A DNA stretch of 64,000 nucleotides from Heliocidaris tuberculata (Eukaryota > Echinodermata > Echinoidea > Camarodonta > Echinometridae), in assembly GCA_025618425.1 (NCBI GenBank), contig CM046836.1, forward strand, positions 25,817,258 through 25,881,257, written 5' to 3'. Position numbers and translations under genes: made by a program. This document shows positions 34,470-46,419 of this stretch, piece by piece. Within the stretch, counting starts at the first letter, position 1, and every line of letters begins with the position of its first letter. The notes under the pieces were generated by a model, which worked only from the letters and a program-made list of their open reading frames with translations, did no database searches and was not told where the DNA came from.

Positions 34470-34960
34470 AAGAATTAAAGTGATTGATTAACTTTGTGAA
34501 AAATTGTAAAATCCGCTCAAATGCCAGTGAATTGTGTGCAGTCCTCTAACTACATATATAATTAAGGATATGTGAAAGTATGAGAGAAAATGGAACCCGT
34601 TTACTATCCTAAAAAAGAGAAAATCGCGATCAATCGCTAGCGCAAGTCGCTCGGGTTCTTCGCTGCGCTGCAGTCACAAAAACCAAGCACCAGCGCTTGG
34701 CGATTTCAGAGCGGGTTTCCAGCCCGTACGGTATTCTGTGATAGAGCGAGGTATGCCAACCGTAAGAGTTCTTTAGGGTTCGGTGGTACTCTATCCCGAC
34801 ATCAATGTTCAATCGTAAATATCTTGATATATAAACGACCGATCAGCTTATAAAACTCAGGCGATTCCTGTCTGAGCTAAAGGTTTGCAATTATGATTAC
34901 AGCATTAGCTGGAACAGTGATTTTTTTTTTCAATCCTGGGCAAAGTTAATCAATGCCTTT
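34470..34960. other. Extra segment of hAT element 2, unidentified
   Basis: Compared with element 1, which reads straight through near 29265, element 2 has about 490 extra bases. The segment is more GC-rich and contains CGCTGCGCTGCAG, GGGTTCGGTGG and an AGCGCTTGGCGA hairpin. I tested it by eye against U1, U2, U4, U5, U6 and 5S RNA and saw no match. Confidence 0.5.
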
Positions 34961-35779
34961 AAATCAGTGCCTATATTACACAGGAAAAAAAATGACTTGT
35001 TACATTAAAAGGGATAAAAGGGATTAAAAGGGATAAATGCTCTTGTTGAAATAGGATTATTTATCAAAGGTAAGGTGAGGGATGAGGGCAATTATCAAAA
35101 TAGGCACTTATAAGAATATGGAGCGGGAACTTATTGGAAAGAAAAATGGGGGTACTTATCTGAAGTTAAAGGGAAAAGTAGAGGCACTGTGCCCACATAC
35201 AACACCCGGTCCGGGAGCGGTGCTTCTGACCGGGTCTACATGTTATGATTGTTATTTCATCATTCTTCTGTGTATATTGGGTGATGATGACACAGGTCAT
35301 CATCATCCTCGAACAATATTGGGGGTGCTGTATTCCCTCTTTCCCTACCACATTCGATTCCTGTGACTATATTTTCATTTCAATTTTGAAAATTGTTATA
35401 TTACCAATAACATGAGTGTGGCAAAATTGCATTATAAACAAATTAAGGAAAGTTACCGACTGTACCCTCTGAATCGAGAATAATTACATGTACTTTTAAT
35501 CTGAATTATATTTCTGCATTATAATGCATATATGGCTTTGAAAAAAATTCACCTCAAAATTCATTGGGGGATGGTAACAAAGGCCACCCCCACTTCATTT
35601 CTTTAGAAAAATTATACCTCCATTGTATATTTTCCACCATTTTGGGTTTTTTTTGGGGGGCGGGGGTGAAACCTGGGGTGAATGTTTGTACACACCATCC
35701 CCCCCACCTGAAAAGTTGGGGGGGGGGGGGAATGCATACCCCTCCCCATCCCCCCGCTATCTACGCCCCTGTACATAAG

Positions 35780-37545
35780 GAACTGTAGAGTTTTTTATAC
35801 CTTTGAGTTTTACAACACAGTAAGTCCAGAAGATGGGCCTTTCTCAGAGTAGAACTGTGTCGTGAGACAGATCGACGGATGAGGGGTATAATGTCTCGAT
35901 GGCGTTGAGACTTACGGAGACCAAGTCCAAAACTGAGGATGAGATCTTTTCTACGTTCATACAACGAGGGTAAATCAAAGCGAATAAGCTGTTGTGTGTA
36001 TGAGAGAGTAGATGGATACACTATCAATCAAAGAGCCCGTTTTTGGATTATTTTTTTTCAAGTTCATCACTCTGCGATTTAGTAATTCCAGATCCCCACA
36101 CCGGAACACCAAACTCCAACAGGGGACGGATGTACACTTTGTAGATATTTACAGGATCATGCACTTCAACACCACATTTCTTTAGAATGCAGAGAATGGA
36201 GAGTCTCTTTGCAGACCATGAAATCATATGTTTGACTTGATCGTCCCACTTAAGATCTGAACGAATTATTACACCAAAGAGGGTCAGCGAGTCGACCCGT
36301 TCCAGACGAACATCTTCGATGGTCATGTCTAGCTTGGGTGGAGGATTCTTGAGGAAGGATACTTGCATAACTTTGCACTTCCCAGGCTTAGGGGTAACGT
36401 CGTTTCAGATGCACTATCCACTAAGCACATTAACATGGTCCTGCATGGAACTTGGCTGGGTTCTCGACAACACTTCCACAAGGCTTAAGTCATCTACATA
36501 TTTTCAACGGTACCTTGTAGTTAGAGCAGCATCATTAACGAGAACAAGAAAAAGGATCGGTCCCAACTTGGTAGCCTGCGGTACTCCGCATGAGAGACGC
36601 AAGGGACTCGATGACTGCCCCTGATGGCGAACCACTTGGTAACGGTCGGAGACGAAACTACAGACAGTAGGTAGCATAGAAGCATCTACTCCAAGTTGGA
36701 TCAGCTTTTCAATAACCTTGGAGTGGTTGACGAGGTCGAAGGCTTTAGTAAGATCAATAGTGCACATATTAGCATACCGTCCACTGTGCTCAAGATTCCT
36801 GTAGATGACATCCAGCATATCTACAAGATAGTGGTTAGTAGAACTCGCTTTCATATTGCTATATTGTGACGGATCTATATGACTGATATGAGGTTTGAGG
36901 TCGGCCATCAACCAGTCCGCCAGAAAGCTCTCAAGAATTCTAGACAGCACAGAGGTAATAGAGACTGGGCGAAGCTGGTCAAATCCCGTAACACGAGGGG
37001 TCTTATAGGAATCGCACAAACTGATGCACACTTCCATTTCGCGGGAAAATAACCATCATTCAGGCACTCATTGAATTATTTAGTTAATGGGCCTGAGATT
37101 TCCAACGCGAATTCCTTGTAAAGGCGAGTAGGAACGTAATTAGGATATGGTGCCTTCGATGCGTTGAGGCGTTTTAGACGTCTATAGGCTTCCTGCTGCT
37201 GGATTAGCGGCGGAGGTGTAGGAGCCGGAAGAAATGCCGAGAGGGTTGACAAGTCCAATGGAGGCAACATATTGCAGATGTGAGAGAAATGCAGATTAAG
37301 ATCATCTGCAAGCTGACGAGGAGATGCATCAACAGGGCTCAAGGCAAAAGACGGCTTCTTCATTCCTGTAAGCGACCTTATTTGTCAGTGCCATTTTCCT
37401 GGTTCTGAAGATATCAGATGATCAACCTTATTGCGGAAGTAGATTGATTTAGCTCTGCCAACGTCACGTTGGACTTTATTCCGTAGTTGATGGTAGCGAT
37501 CAAGATCTCCATTGTTGTGTGCTAGTTCTCGCTGTACCTACCTTG
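35780..37545 (-). pseudogene. CR1-like LINE ORF2 (reverse transcriptase)
   Basis: Minus-strand pieces in order: a linker with KRLNASKAPYPNYVPTRLY (about 37100-37200); RT fingers with LRPVSITSVLSRILE; palm with DLTKAFDLVNHSKV and GVPQATKLGPILF; the catalytic YVDD box at 36489-36500; thumb with FGVIIRSDLKWDDQVKHM; and a C-terminal Arg-rich region (35780-36027). Several frameshifts and stops, plus the PQA for PQG change, show it is dead. No endonuclease domain is recognisable upstream, so the copy is probably 5'-truncated. Confidence 0.8.
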
Positions 37546-37559
37546 TATTAGTTGTAAAA

Positions 37560-38402
37560 AGTATTATATTTATATTTGTAAATTTAGGAGTGAATCACCA
37601 AAATGTTGACCTATTTAAGATTTTCATTAAAAAAACAAAAACAAAAACAAAAACAAAACAATACAAAAAGAAATTGAGTACCATTTAGCCTAGAAAAGAA
37701 ATAAGCTTACTTTACACTTTAAAAAATGGCGATTTGATCTATAATTTGTTTAAGATGTTATTTTCGTATTTGTTTCATGCCCCTCAAATTCAGTTTATTG
37801 TATATACATGTATACTGTGTATCTTTCAGACTTGATGATTTTGTATGCTGTGTATTGGTACACTGAATATTTATGTCATTGTTTTGCTGTTTGGAATCAC
37901 CATGATTTTTCGTTGGTATTACTCCTTAGGTCCGGGTTAATTTGCTGGCTCCATTCGCTGATTTTCCCCGTGTTGTCATGGCGCGCCCTGGGATTGGGAT
38001 AGTTAAAATGGTCTTGGAATGTGTTTTGGCACATTATTTCTTTATAATTTTTATGATGTATGTGGGAAAGTGTAATCTTTTGGTAATTTGAGTAGGAGTA
38101 AATTTTGATTGCCTGTGTGTGGAATATAGTGTGTAATTTGTAGTTGAGAAATTGGGTGTGGAGCCTGTTCCGGCTTGGGGATCATGGAGGGAGGCACTCT
38201 TCCATATGTGTGCTATGGGGCGGGCGTCTTCGAGGGAGCTGTGATTTCCTGGACATAACTTAATCATGGTGGTTCTCTCTTTTATAATATGTCTTTTTAG
38301 GAAATGTTCTTGTCACTTTTTTCTTAATGCAATAACTGCTAATTATTTGTAAATATTGTGATTCTATTTGATTATGAAATAATAAAACATACAATAAAAA
38401 AA
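37560..38402 (+). mobile_element. LINE 3' UTR with poly(A) (probably the Tx1-like element)
   Basis: Non-coding sequence ending in GAAATAATAAAACATACAATAAAAAAA, i.e. a polyadenylation signal and short A-tail. The ending resembles the LINE tail at 63340-63378. Position and strand fit the 3' part of the element interrupted at 32350. Confidence 0.5.
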
Positions 38403-38466
38403 GGCTTATTCTGCTAATGCCCCACCCCTTTTTTAAAAAAATCCTTGATCCGCACCTGCCCCAGAC
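38403..38466. mobile_element. hAT-type MITE right-end fragment
   Basis: CCTTGATCCGCACCTGCCCCAG is close to the inverse of the CAGGTGCGGATCC terminus at 61414. No matching left end is visible. Confidence 0.4.
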
Positions 38467-38512
38467 TATCAAAATACTCTATAAATTTAATCGGACCTTA
38501 TAGTCCGTTGTC

Positions 38513-38738
38513 AATAGACCTGTTTACAAATATATTCAAATCTTATGCATACTTTTAAAACAAAGAATGTTCTTGACAACATGAAAGCTTGTCAGAGGCT
38601 TGTCAGACATATTAACAAGTAATGTATGCAAACTGGATTCCATGAATTCATTAATAACAAGTTAAAGGAATACCTCGTTACTAGGTCCCCAGGAAAGAAA
38701 CATCCATACATTTGAATAACTTTGTGAACAGGTCTATT
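38513..38738. mobile_element. MITE with AATAGACCTGTT termini
   Basis: Left end AATAGACCTGTTTACAAA and right end TTTGTGAACAGGTCTATT, 226 bp. It interrupts the left long TIR of the composite element, since the right TIR runs through without it. Confidence 0.7.
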
Positions 38739-39185
38739 GGTCAAAAAAGTGGGTTAGAATTCAAATTTGTGATGATTTTTGGAATCATATATTTTTGTAA
38801 AGGTAATGTTATGAATAAAACCATGAACGTTGTTTCCAAATTTTAAAATGGGCCTAAACTTACTTTCAGACATTTTTCAAAGTGGATCTTGGGGCATTTT
38901 TTTAAAAAGTGGATCTTGGGGCTTTTAATATGATTTTTGAACTATTATGTCTAAATATTATTCTTTACTGCATTAGGGATGTAAATTCCTAACATATGTA
39001 TTAGTCTGGGAGCCTGTCCCGAAATAGTCATCCTATTTCATATATGAGATTTGACCCCTTAAAGTTACTTAGACAGTCCATGTCATTCACAAAAAGCTTG
39101 TCAGCTCGAACGAAGCCGCCGGGGTTGGCCCTCAAAGCCCCCCCCCCCCAAAGGGCCCCAAAGTCGGGTCGATTTCAACCCATCT

Positions 39186-41190
39186 GGTGAGCTGCCGGTG
39201 ACGTCATACTGCCTATGGCCAATCAGCGTGCAGCGAGTGATCGAGCCGATTCCAGGTATAGAGTTCAGTGATACAAACGCGAGCAGATAACCATGTTTTG
39301 TAATCATCGTAGAGGGCGTATGAAATATGAAATTAAACAACCTAAATAATTTGCTTTAATTATATATATATTACTGCATAATTTCTTCTCGAAAATCATC
39401 TGCATTATCATTCCTATATAGGCCAGGAGCCTGTCCCGAAATAGTCACCCGATTTTACATATGAGATTTAACCCCTTAAAGTTACTTAGACCATCCATGT
39501 CATTCAAAAAAAGCTGGTCAGCTCGAACGGAGCCGCCGGGTTTGGCCCCCAGAGCCCCCCCCCCCAAAAGAGCCCCAAAGTCGGGTCGATTTCAACCCAT
39601 CTAACATATACGCCAAACTTTGTCCGAAGGAATGTGTATGACTATATACATTACCAAAACACAAAAACTGATAACATTTTCCGTCGGGGTGTTTTGTCAG
39701 ACCGCCCCTAAAAATTGGGGGAAATTTTTCCCCTTAAGGCCCGTGGACCAAATTTTCTCAGAAGGAAGAGGCATGGATGTACATTACAAAAATATAAAAA
39801 CTGACAAAAATTTCCATCGGGAAGGGGGTGTAACACGCCCCTGAAAAAAACACCAAAGTGCCCCTAAACCAAGCTTTGCTGCCCAGAGAAAACCTCTTTC
39901 TTTGCATTATAACCTTAATAAATCCAATGTGTGTAATTCAATTCAGGTCAAATTTACATAGTACAATCTTGACTAATGTAACTGTCTTGGGGTGTAATTG
40001 GTATCAAATGATAATTTCAATGATAATTTATTAAATTGTGAAAATTGTATTGCTTTCTCAAAAGTAGTCAAATGATATTGTCAGGATTATGTAAACACAC
40101 CCATTGTCCATCTGCACCTGTTTGACAAGACATAATAGAGGAGCTTGTTAAGTATCTGGGCTATGTGGCTGCCATGCTGAAATTTACCATTCATGTGTTA
40201 ATTATACAAATACCTTGCAAGTTCTCTATTATGCCTTGTCAAAAAGGCGCAGATGGACAATGGGAGTGTTTACATATAATCCTGACAATATCATTTGACT
40301 ACTTTTGAGAAAGCAATACAATTTTCACAATTTGATAACTTATTATTAAAATGATCATTTGACACCAAATTGCACTCCAAGAAAGTTAAAACACTCAAAA
40401 TTGTACTCTGTAAATTTGATCTAAATTGAATTACACACATTAAAGTTATTAAGGTTATAATGCCCCAAAAGGGTTTTTCTCTACATCCAGAGCATTTTGG
40501 ACAGCAAACCTTGGTTTAGGGGCACTTTTGTGGGATTTTTTTCAGGGGCGTGTTACACCCCCTTCCCGATGGAAATTTTTGTCTGTGTTTATATTTTTGT
40601 AATGTACACCCATACCTCTTCTTTCTGACAAAATTTGGTCCATGAGCCTTAAGGGGAAATATTTGCCCCAATTTTTAGGGGCGGCCTGACAACCCATCCC
40701 GACGGAAAATTTTGTCAGTTTTTTTGTGGTTTGGTAATGTATAGTCATACATCTTCCTTCTGACAAAGTTTGGCGCATATGTTAGATGGGTTGAAATTGA
40801 CCCGACTTTGGGGCCCCTTTAGGGGGCTTTTGGGACCAAACCCAGCGGCTTTGTTCGAGCTGACAAGCTTTTTGTGAATTACATGGCTGGTCTAAGTAAC
40901 TTGAAGGGGTTAAATCTATGTAAAATGGGGTGACTATTTCGGGACAGGCTCCTGGCCTATATAGGAATGATAATGCAGATGATTTTCGAGAAGAAATTAT
41001 GCAGAAAAATATATAATTAAAGCAAATTATGTAGGATGTTCAATTTCATATTTTAAACGCCCTCTACGATGATTACAAAACATGGTTATCTGCTCGCGTT
41101 TGTATCACTGAACTCTATACCTGGAATCGGCTCGATCGCTCGCTGCACGCTGATTGGCCATAGGCAGTATGACGTCACCGGCAGCTCGCC
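39186..41190. repeat. 2-kb palindrome (arms of about 960 bp)
   Basis: 39186-40157 and 40203-41190 are reverse complements at high identity around a spacer of about 45 bases. The outer arm ends contain the sequence just upstream of the THAP start codon. The left part 39003-39184 also repeats directly at 39421-39602. Open frames of 60-79 codons in the arms are mirror artefacts. Confidence 0.85.
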
Positions 41191-41324
41191 AGCGCCATCT
41201 TGTTTCCCTCAAAATAATCGCCGCTGCATTAATTTTGTGTGTAACATTTGATCAAATCTGAAGGACTATTTTCACTCATATAATCATCATATGCCCTTTA
41301 AAGATGAACTGAGAGTAGTTCAAG

Positions 41325-42047
41325 ATGCCTTCTTGCGCTGCAATCAAATGCACAAATCGTGATGTTCGTGAAAGTGGTGAGAAAGGACTTACATATCACA
41401 GGTAGGATGACTCATTTTTAACAAGTAACAGTCCCATTCATAAGCTTTCATGTTAGTCTATAGGTATATGTGTGTGAGGTTATTTAAACTCGCCTATTTG
41501 TGAGTGGTCATAGTGGTTATTTCAAATAACCTTGGGCATGTATAAGAGAATTTTACTCTATTTCACATGAAAAGTTAAAATCAACTTATTTCTTTATTGG
41601 TTTTGTTGATGACTTTGCTGTAGAGCATGCTACATTAGTATCTTAAGATGGGGAATGAGTGCATCAGTAGGCCTACATGTAATTTTGTACCTGGTTACCA
41701 TGGTTACAGCAAGCAAATTGTCCATTATTGAAGTAACTGAAATTTAAAAGCAATTGCATAAAATTAAGACAACTCCTGACTTTGTCTTTAAAATTTAGAC
41801 TAGTTGGGAAACTAACATGACTAGGCTTCAGTTTAAATAGCTGTTATTTAGTCTACCTTCTTTTCTTTCCTTCAGGTTGCCACAGAGCAATGCAGAACAT
41901 CTTAGGAAATGGGTAGTCAACATGCGAAGAGACAGGTGGATCCCTATAGCCAGAGCACATCTCTCACCAATGAGAGCTTCATTAGAAATGGACAGAATGT
42001 ACGCTTGCGACACGAATAAGAGCGATTTAATTGTAACTAATCATTAA
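41325..42047 (+). pseudogene. THAP-domain protein remnant (two exons)
   Basis: Exon 1 (41325-41401) begins MPSCAAIKCTNRD and ends CACAG|GTAGGA in phase 2. Exon 2 (41876-42047) follows TTTCCTTCAG and continues LPQSNAEHLRKWVVNMRRD, then RWIPIARAHLS, to a stop. These are the first CxxxxC pair and the proline/tryptophan core of a THAP zinc-binding DNA-recognition domain. The distal Cys-His pair (CxxHF) is not found; the expected sequence appears shifted out of frame, so this is probably dead. THAP domains occur in P-element transposases and in host regulators; the transposon context favours the former. Confidence 0.65.
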
Positions 42048-42535
42048 AGTCTCTAAATTGGTAACACAGTGTAAAATATTTAATCACTGTTTACGTATAC
42101 AAACTGGCAATTTTTCTGTTAAATTTTGCATTTTATTCCACATTGGTCCATTGAATATACATTTGTATTCTTTTCAAACTACTTAGGAATGGAAAATAAG
42201 AATTATTTGTTATCAAAACGACGAAAGCGGAAAAAACACCAGTATCACGATCCATGAAGACCTAACTAGACGTAACCAGCAATTACTTTATGAAACGAGA
42301 AACCACGAAAAAGTTCTCAAGGCATGGACATCAGATGGGCATATCGTATCACTTCTGCCGGCCACCCGAGGGAAGGCAATAACAAAGGGAATCAGGGACT
42401 TTGATGACTTTTAACAAAAAATGACTTTAAATGCAGTGTTTTGTTTTATGTATTTGCTTCGTGTCGTTTTTCTTTTCCCTTCTATGTATTCTCTTTTCAT
42501 ATAACCAAAAGTAAAACGATCAAACTAGTAACTGC

Positions 42536-45500
42536 ATTTCTTTTATGGTTAAATACCAATGTGATAAGTGTAATAAAGCAGTTAGGAAGAACTAAAGGGC
42601 CCTATCATATGGACACATTGGGTCCATATAGCATGTGTGTCTTAAAACAGTTTCCCTTCTGGGAAGAAGATTACATTTCTCTTGAAACATATCGTGGGTG
42701 CGCTCATCCTCCCCCAAATATTATTCATAATTCTACCTCAGATGTAGACAGACATGATAAATCTTGTGATTTTCCAAAAGAAAAGGATATGAAATTAGTT
42801 CACCTTAATGTTAGAAGTTTAAGAAATAAAGTAACTGATGTAAGACAATTTCTTCTATCAAACCATTTTGATCTTTTAGGGCTATCAGAAACATGGTTGA
42901 ATGACGAATGTTCAAACAGTATGATTTCTATTGATGGTTAAAAAATTGAGAGAAAAGACATAGATGCAACCGGTGGTGGTGTAGGGTGTTACATTAATGA
43001 GAAATACAACTATGTGAGAAGAGCAGATCTGGAAATTAAAAACATTGAACTTATGTGGCTCGAAATAAAAAGAACAAATAGTAGTTCAATTTTTGTTGGT
43101 ATTTTATACTGAAAACCTTTCTAACGAGGTACATTTTTTGACTTTCTAGAAGGAAACATTGAGAAAGCGAATTCATTGTCAAATAATATCGTGTTGATGG
43201 GTGATTTTAACTGCAATATGAAAACCAATAGTACATTGTCTAAACAAATTAAGGATATTTGTCATGTTACTTGTCAACTTAACCAGTTAATCGATGAGCC
43301 TACACAAATTACACCCCATAGTACATCACTCATTGATGTAATGCTTATCTCAAATTCTATTTTACAATTGAAGTCGGGTGTAATGTCTGTTCGTTTCAGC
43401 GATCATTCGGCAATCTTTATAGTCGTAAAAGGTAAAAAATCTTTTGCTCTCATCGAAAATATGTAAATTTAGATCCTTTCGCAATTTCTGGGAAGATGAA
43501 TTTAGAGGATTTGAGAAATCAAAATTGGCCGATTCTGATAATGAAAGTGTTGAAGTTGATAAAATCTTTTCAAATCTGTGTTTACAACGCTGAGTGATAA
43601 ACATGCACCTTTTATTTCTGTCAGAAAAAGAAGAAACGGGTTGCCTTGGAGTACAGATGAATATATTTCTTTGGCACGTGATCAAGACTACTATAAGAAA
43701 AAGTACAAACGCACTAAATCGGTTTGTTGTTGGGAAAAGTTCAAATTCTATAGAAACAAAGCAAATAACTTAAACAAAAAGCTAAAGAAAAAGTATTATC
43801 AAAATGAGTTTTCTGAATGCGGAAATGATTTGGAAAAAAAAATGGAGGGTTTTAAAAAGACTTTTACCCTCAAAACAAAATGAGGTAGAAAATAAAGTAC
43901 TAGTTGACAATGAATTAATATCTGACGAAATAAAGGTAGCAAGTTTACTGAATGAAACATTTAATAATGTTAGCTCAATTTTACAAACAGGTAATATTAC
44001 AGAGGATCATTTTAACTCGTTACAAACCTTAAATCAAACTGATCGCAAATTTGCATTTGAGAAAATCAAAGTAGACTTTGTTGGAGCTGAATTATACGTA
44101 AAATTGATTGTAATGATTGTATTGACGATCTACATCCTAAGATACTTAAATTGTCAGCAGATATCATTGCAAAACCCCTCACTACAATGTTTAATAGATC
44201 TTTAAAAACATCACAAATCTCACTTGATTTCAATGTGGCAAGAATCACACCCATACACAAAGGAGGTACGTTCAGTGGCGAAAACTTCCGGCCTATTTCA
44301 ATACTGCCCTCTTTGTCAAAAATCCTTGAAAAAGCCGTACATAAACAATTATACTCGTACCTTAACCAAAATGATCTTATGTCTGAACGAAAATCCGGAT
44401 TTAGACCACTTCATTCCACAGCCACGTGTTTGACTGAAATTAGCGATTACCTGCTTAATAAGATGAACTTGGGTCAGGTTACTGGAGCATTTTTTTGTGA
44501 TCTTAGAAAAGCATTCGATGTTATTCCTCATGAAAAATTATTGGAAAAACTTAAGTTCTATGGGATTAGTAATAAGGTACATAAATGGTTCCAAACTTAT
44601 TTTACGGGTAGGCAACAAAGTGTTGTTATAAAATAATAACCATTTTAGTGAATATTTGACTGTTAGATCTGGGTTACCGCAAAGGTCAATCCTCGCCCCC
44701 CTATTTTTTTTGTTTGTATATAAATGATATTAATAATCTCAAAATTCGTAATAATTCACAGATATCACTTTATGCTGACGATACTGTCATTTTTAATAAT
44801 ACTTTCAATATTTCAGAAGTTCAAGAAAATCTGCAAAATGATTTTGATTTAATTTGTAGATGGTTTGATGTAAATAAGATGTATATACACCGAAAGAAAA
44901 CCATGGCCATGTCTTTTGGGTCAAAAATAAAGTTGGAAAACAATAACATCTCGATTAAATCAAATGACATTAAACTGCAGTGTGTCGACAATATAAAATA
45001 TTTAGGTGTCATACTTGACTAACAACTGACGTGGTCTCACCATATCAAATATATTTGTAAAAAGATATCTCGCTCTATTGGATGTATTCATCGTATAAAA
45101 CATTTGATACCTCAAAGTTATCTAGTAAACCTTTATTTTGCACTAATTTTACCACACATTGATTATTGTTGTACTGCATGGGGAACTTGTTCGAAGACCA
45201 ACGGACTGAAATTACAAAAATTAAAAAATAGATATGCGAGATTGATTTTAAATAAGGATTACGATACTCCACAATGCCTGCTTCTTGGAACTTTTAATTG
45301 GCAATCTGTGGAACAAAGATTAAAATATCATTACTGTTTATTATTCCTCAAAATGATCAATTCCCTGACCCCAGCATACCCAAAGCTGTTAACCCATTGA
45401 CAACTGAATTCTTTAACCCCAATAGGCTAAATAAATCGCCGCACCTTTAACTATTGTTCCTGGGGGGGGGGGGGGGGTGTTTCATAAAGCTGTTCGTAAA

Positions 45501-45975
45501 GTTACGCATGACTTTACGAATGACTTAAATATGAAAAGCCAAATGGGATGCTCAATCACTTTTAACTGCATCAACTGAAGTTGAACTGTGCAGATGTAGA
45601 TTAACATTCTTATTATAACAAACATTTTTAATGCAAAGTATATTTTTGCAATAATTTAAATGAGGTTATTGGAAATACAGTCACATTTTGTAAAAACACT
45701 AGGAAAAATTTTGGGCTTTCTATCTGGCACTTCATATTCGAGTCGTTCGTAAAGTCATGCGTAACTTTACGAACAGCTTTATGAACCCCCCCCCCCCCCC
45801 CCGGTATTCTGTAAATTCACTGCTTGATATCCCATACCCCAAAACCGATTTCAAGAAACGCCCTTTCACGTATAAAGCAAACTTTCTGTTCAACAAACTT
45901 CCAATTTCTGTACAATCAACCAATTTAACTGATATATTTAAGCGCAGTTGCCAATCAGCAAAACATTTATTATAA
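42536..45975 (+). pseudogene. LINE ORF2: endonuclease and reverse transcriptase
   Basis: The apurinic-type endonuclease shows MKLVHLNVRSLRNK and LLGLSETWLND (42790-42910), GGGVGCYI, VLMGDFNCN (43195-43220) and SDHSAIFIVV. The RT shows ARITPIHKGG, NFRPISILPSLSKILEK and RKSGFRPLHSTATCL, then CDLRKAFDVIPHEKL, LRSGLPQRSILAPL (44670-44705) and the catalytic YADD box at 44771-44782. The C-terminal region has HIDYCCTAWGTC and, beyond the inserted MITE, LDIPYPKTDFKKRPF with LFNKLP. In-frame stops (for example after SIDG at 42939) and frameshifts make it non-functional. Confidence 0.85.
45462..45802. mobile_element. MITE inserted in the LINE, copy 1
   Basis: G-run then TGTTTCATAAAGCTGTTCG at the left; CGAACAGCTTTATGAA then C-run at the right. 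Inner GTAAAGTTACGCATGACTTT is inverted at the other end. It separates the last two conserved blocks of ORF2. Termini resemble PIF/Harbinger, not proven. Confidence 0.75.
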
Positions 45976-46419
45976 TATCCCATATCATCTAAAATATTTA
46001 AAGGCAACCTCCTTCTCCTTTTTCCCTCCCCCTTATTTGTTATCGCTGTAGTTATTATATTGTGTACATTATGTATTCTCATATTTCCTTGTATTTCTGC
46101 ATAATTCCTTCTAGAAAATCATCTGCGATAGTATTCCTATACATAGGTTAGGGATTTACATCTCCAATGTAGTAAAGAATAATATATAGATAATAATTCA
46201 AACATCATAAAGAAGCCAAAAATCCATTTTAGAAAATGTCTGAAAAGTAACTTTAGACCCATTTTAAAATTTGGAAGCAACGTTCAGGGTCTTATTCATG
46301 TTACCTTTCCAAAAATATATGTTTCCAAAAATCATCACACAAGTGCATCCTAAGTACCATTTGACAACTGACTATTATAAATGAATTTTATCGATTTTTA
46401 TAATTTGTTTTTTTTAAAG

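Larger units (their letters stand above)
33725..35771. mobile_element. Non-autonomous hAT element 2
   Basis: Termini CATTGGCGTAGACAGG and CTATCTACGCCCCTG, flanked by a perfect 8-bp target duplication TACATAAG (33717-33724 and 35772-35779). Homologous in blocks to element 1. It interrupts the C-terminal codons of the CR1-like LINE: reading across the insertion with one target copy removed keeps an open frame to a stop shortly below 33717. No transposase visible. Confidence 0.85.
32351..37545 (-). mobile_element. CR1-like LINE with (AATG)n tail
   Basis: Minus-strand element. ORF2 pieces lie at 37545-35780, the C-terminus and 3' UTR continue at 33716-32376, and the 3' end is (CATT)n at 32357-32378, the (AATG)n tail typical of CR1/L2-type LINEs. 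It is split by hAT element 2. It sits inside the plus-strand Tx1-like LINE. The 5' end is uncertain. Confidence 0.65.
42190..45980 (+). mobile_element. CR1/L2-like LINE, copy 1
   Basis: 5'-truncated, frameshifted LINE in the THAP element. Order: the ORF1 C-terminus (EDLTRRNQQLLYETR, 42217-42414), an ORF2 Cys-rich N-terminus (YQCDKCNKAV, 42550), endonuclease, RT and C-terminal block. A MITE splits the end at 45462-45802. No clear tail is recognised before the long TIR. Confidence 0.8.
38498..46380 (+). mobile_element. Long-TIR composite element with THAP remnant
   Basis: Sequence at 38498-38512 plus 38739-39000 recurs as reverse complement at about 46140-46380 (for example TTGTGATGATTTTTGG and CCAAAAATCATCACACAA; TTTTAAAATGGGCCTAAA and TTTAGACCCATTTTAAAA). 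Between these arms lie the palindrome, two THAP-domain exons and a LINE. THAP domains are the DNA-binding part of P-element transposases, so a degraded P-like transposon invaded by a LINE is the simplest reading. No transposase catalytic domain was found, and no target duplication was confirmed. Confidence 0.5.

Noticed and set aside
34600..34800. Possible snRNA or 5S rRNA gene in the GC-richer segment
   Set aside because: No match by eye to U1, U2, U4, U5, U6 or 5S conserved motifs on either strand.
41069..41251. 60-codon frame upstream of the THAP start
   Set aside because: The same peptide appears on the opposite strand in the left palindrome arm; it is arm sequence without a domain.
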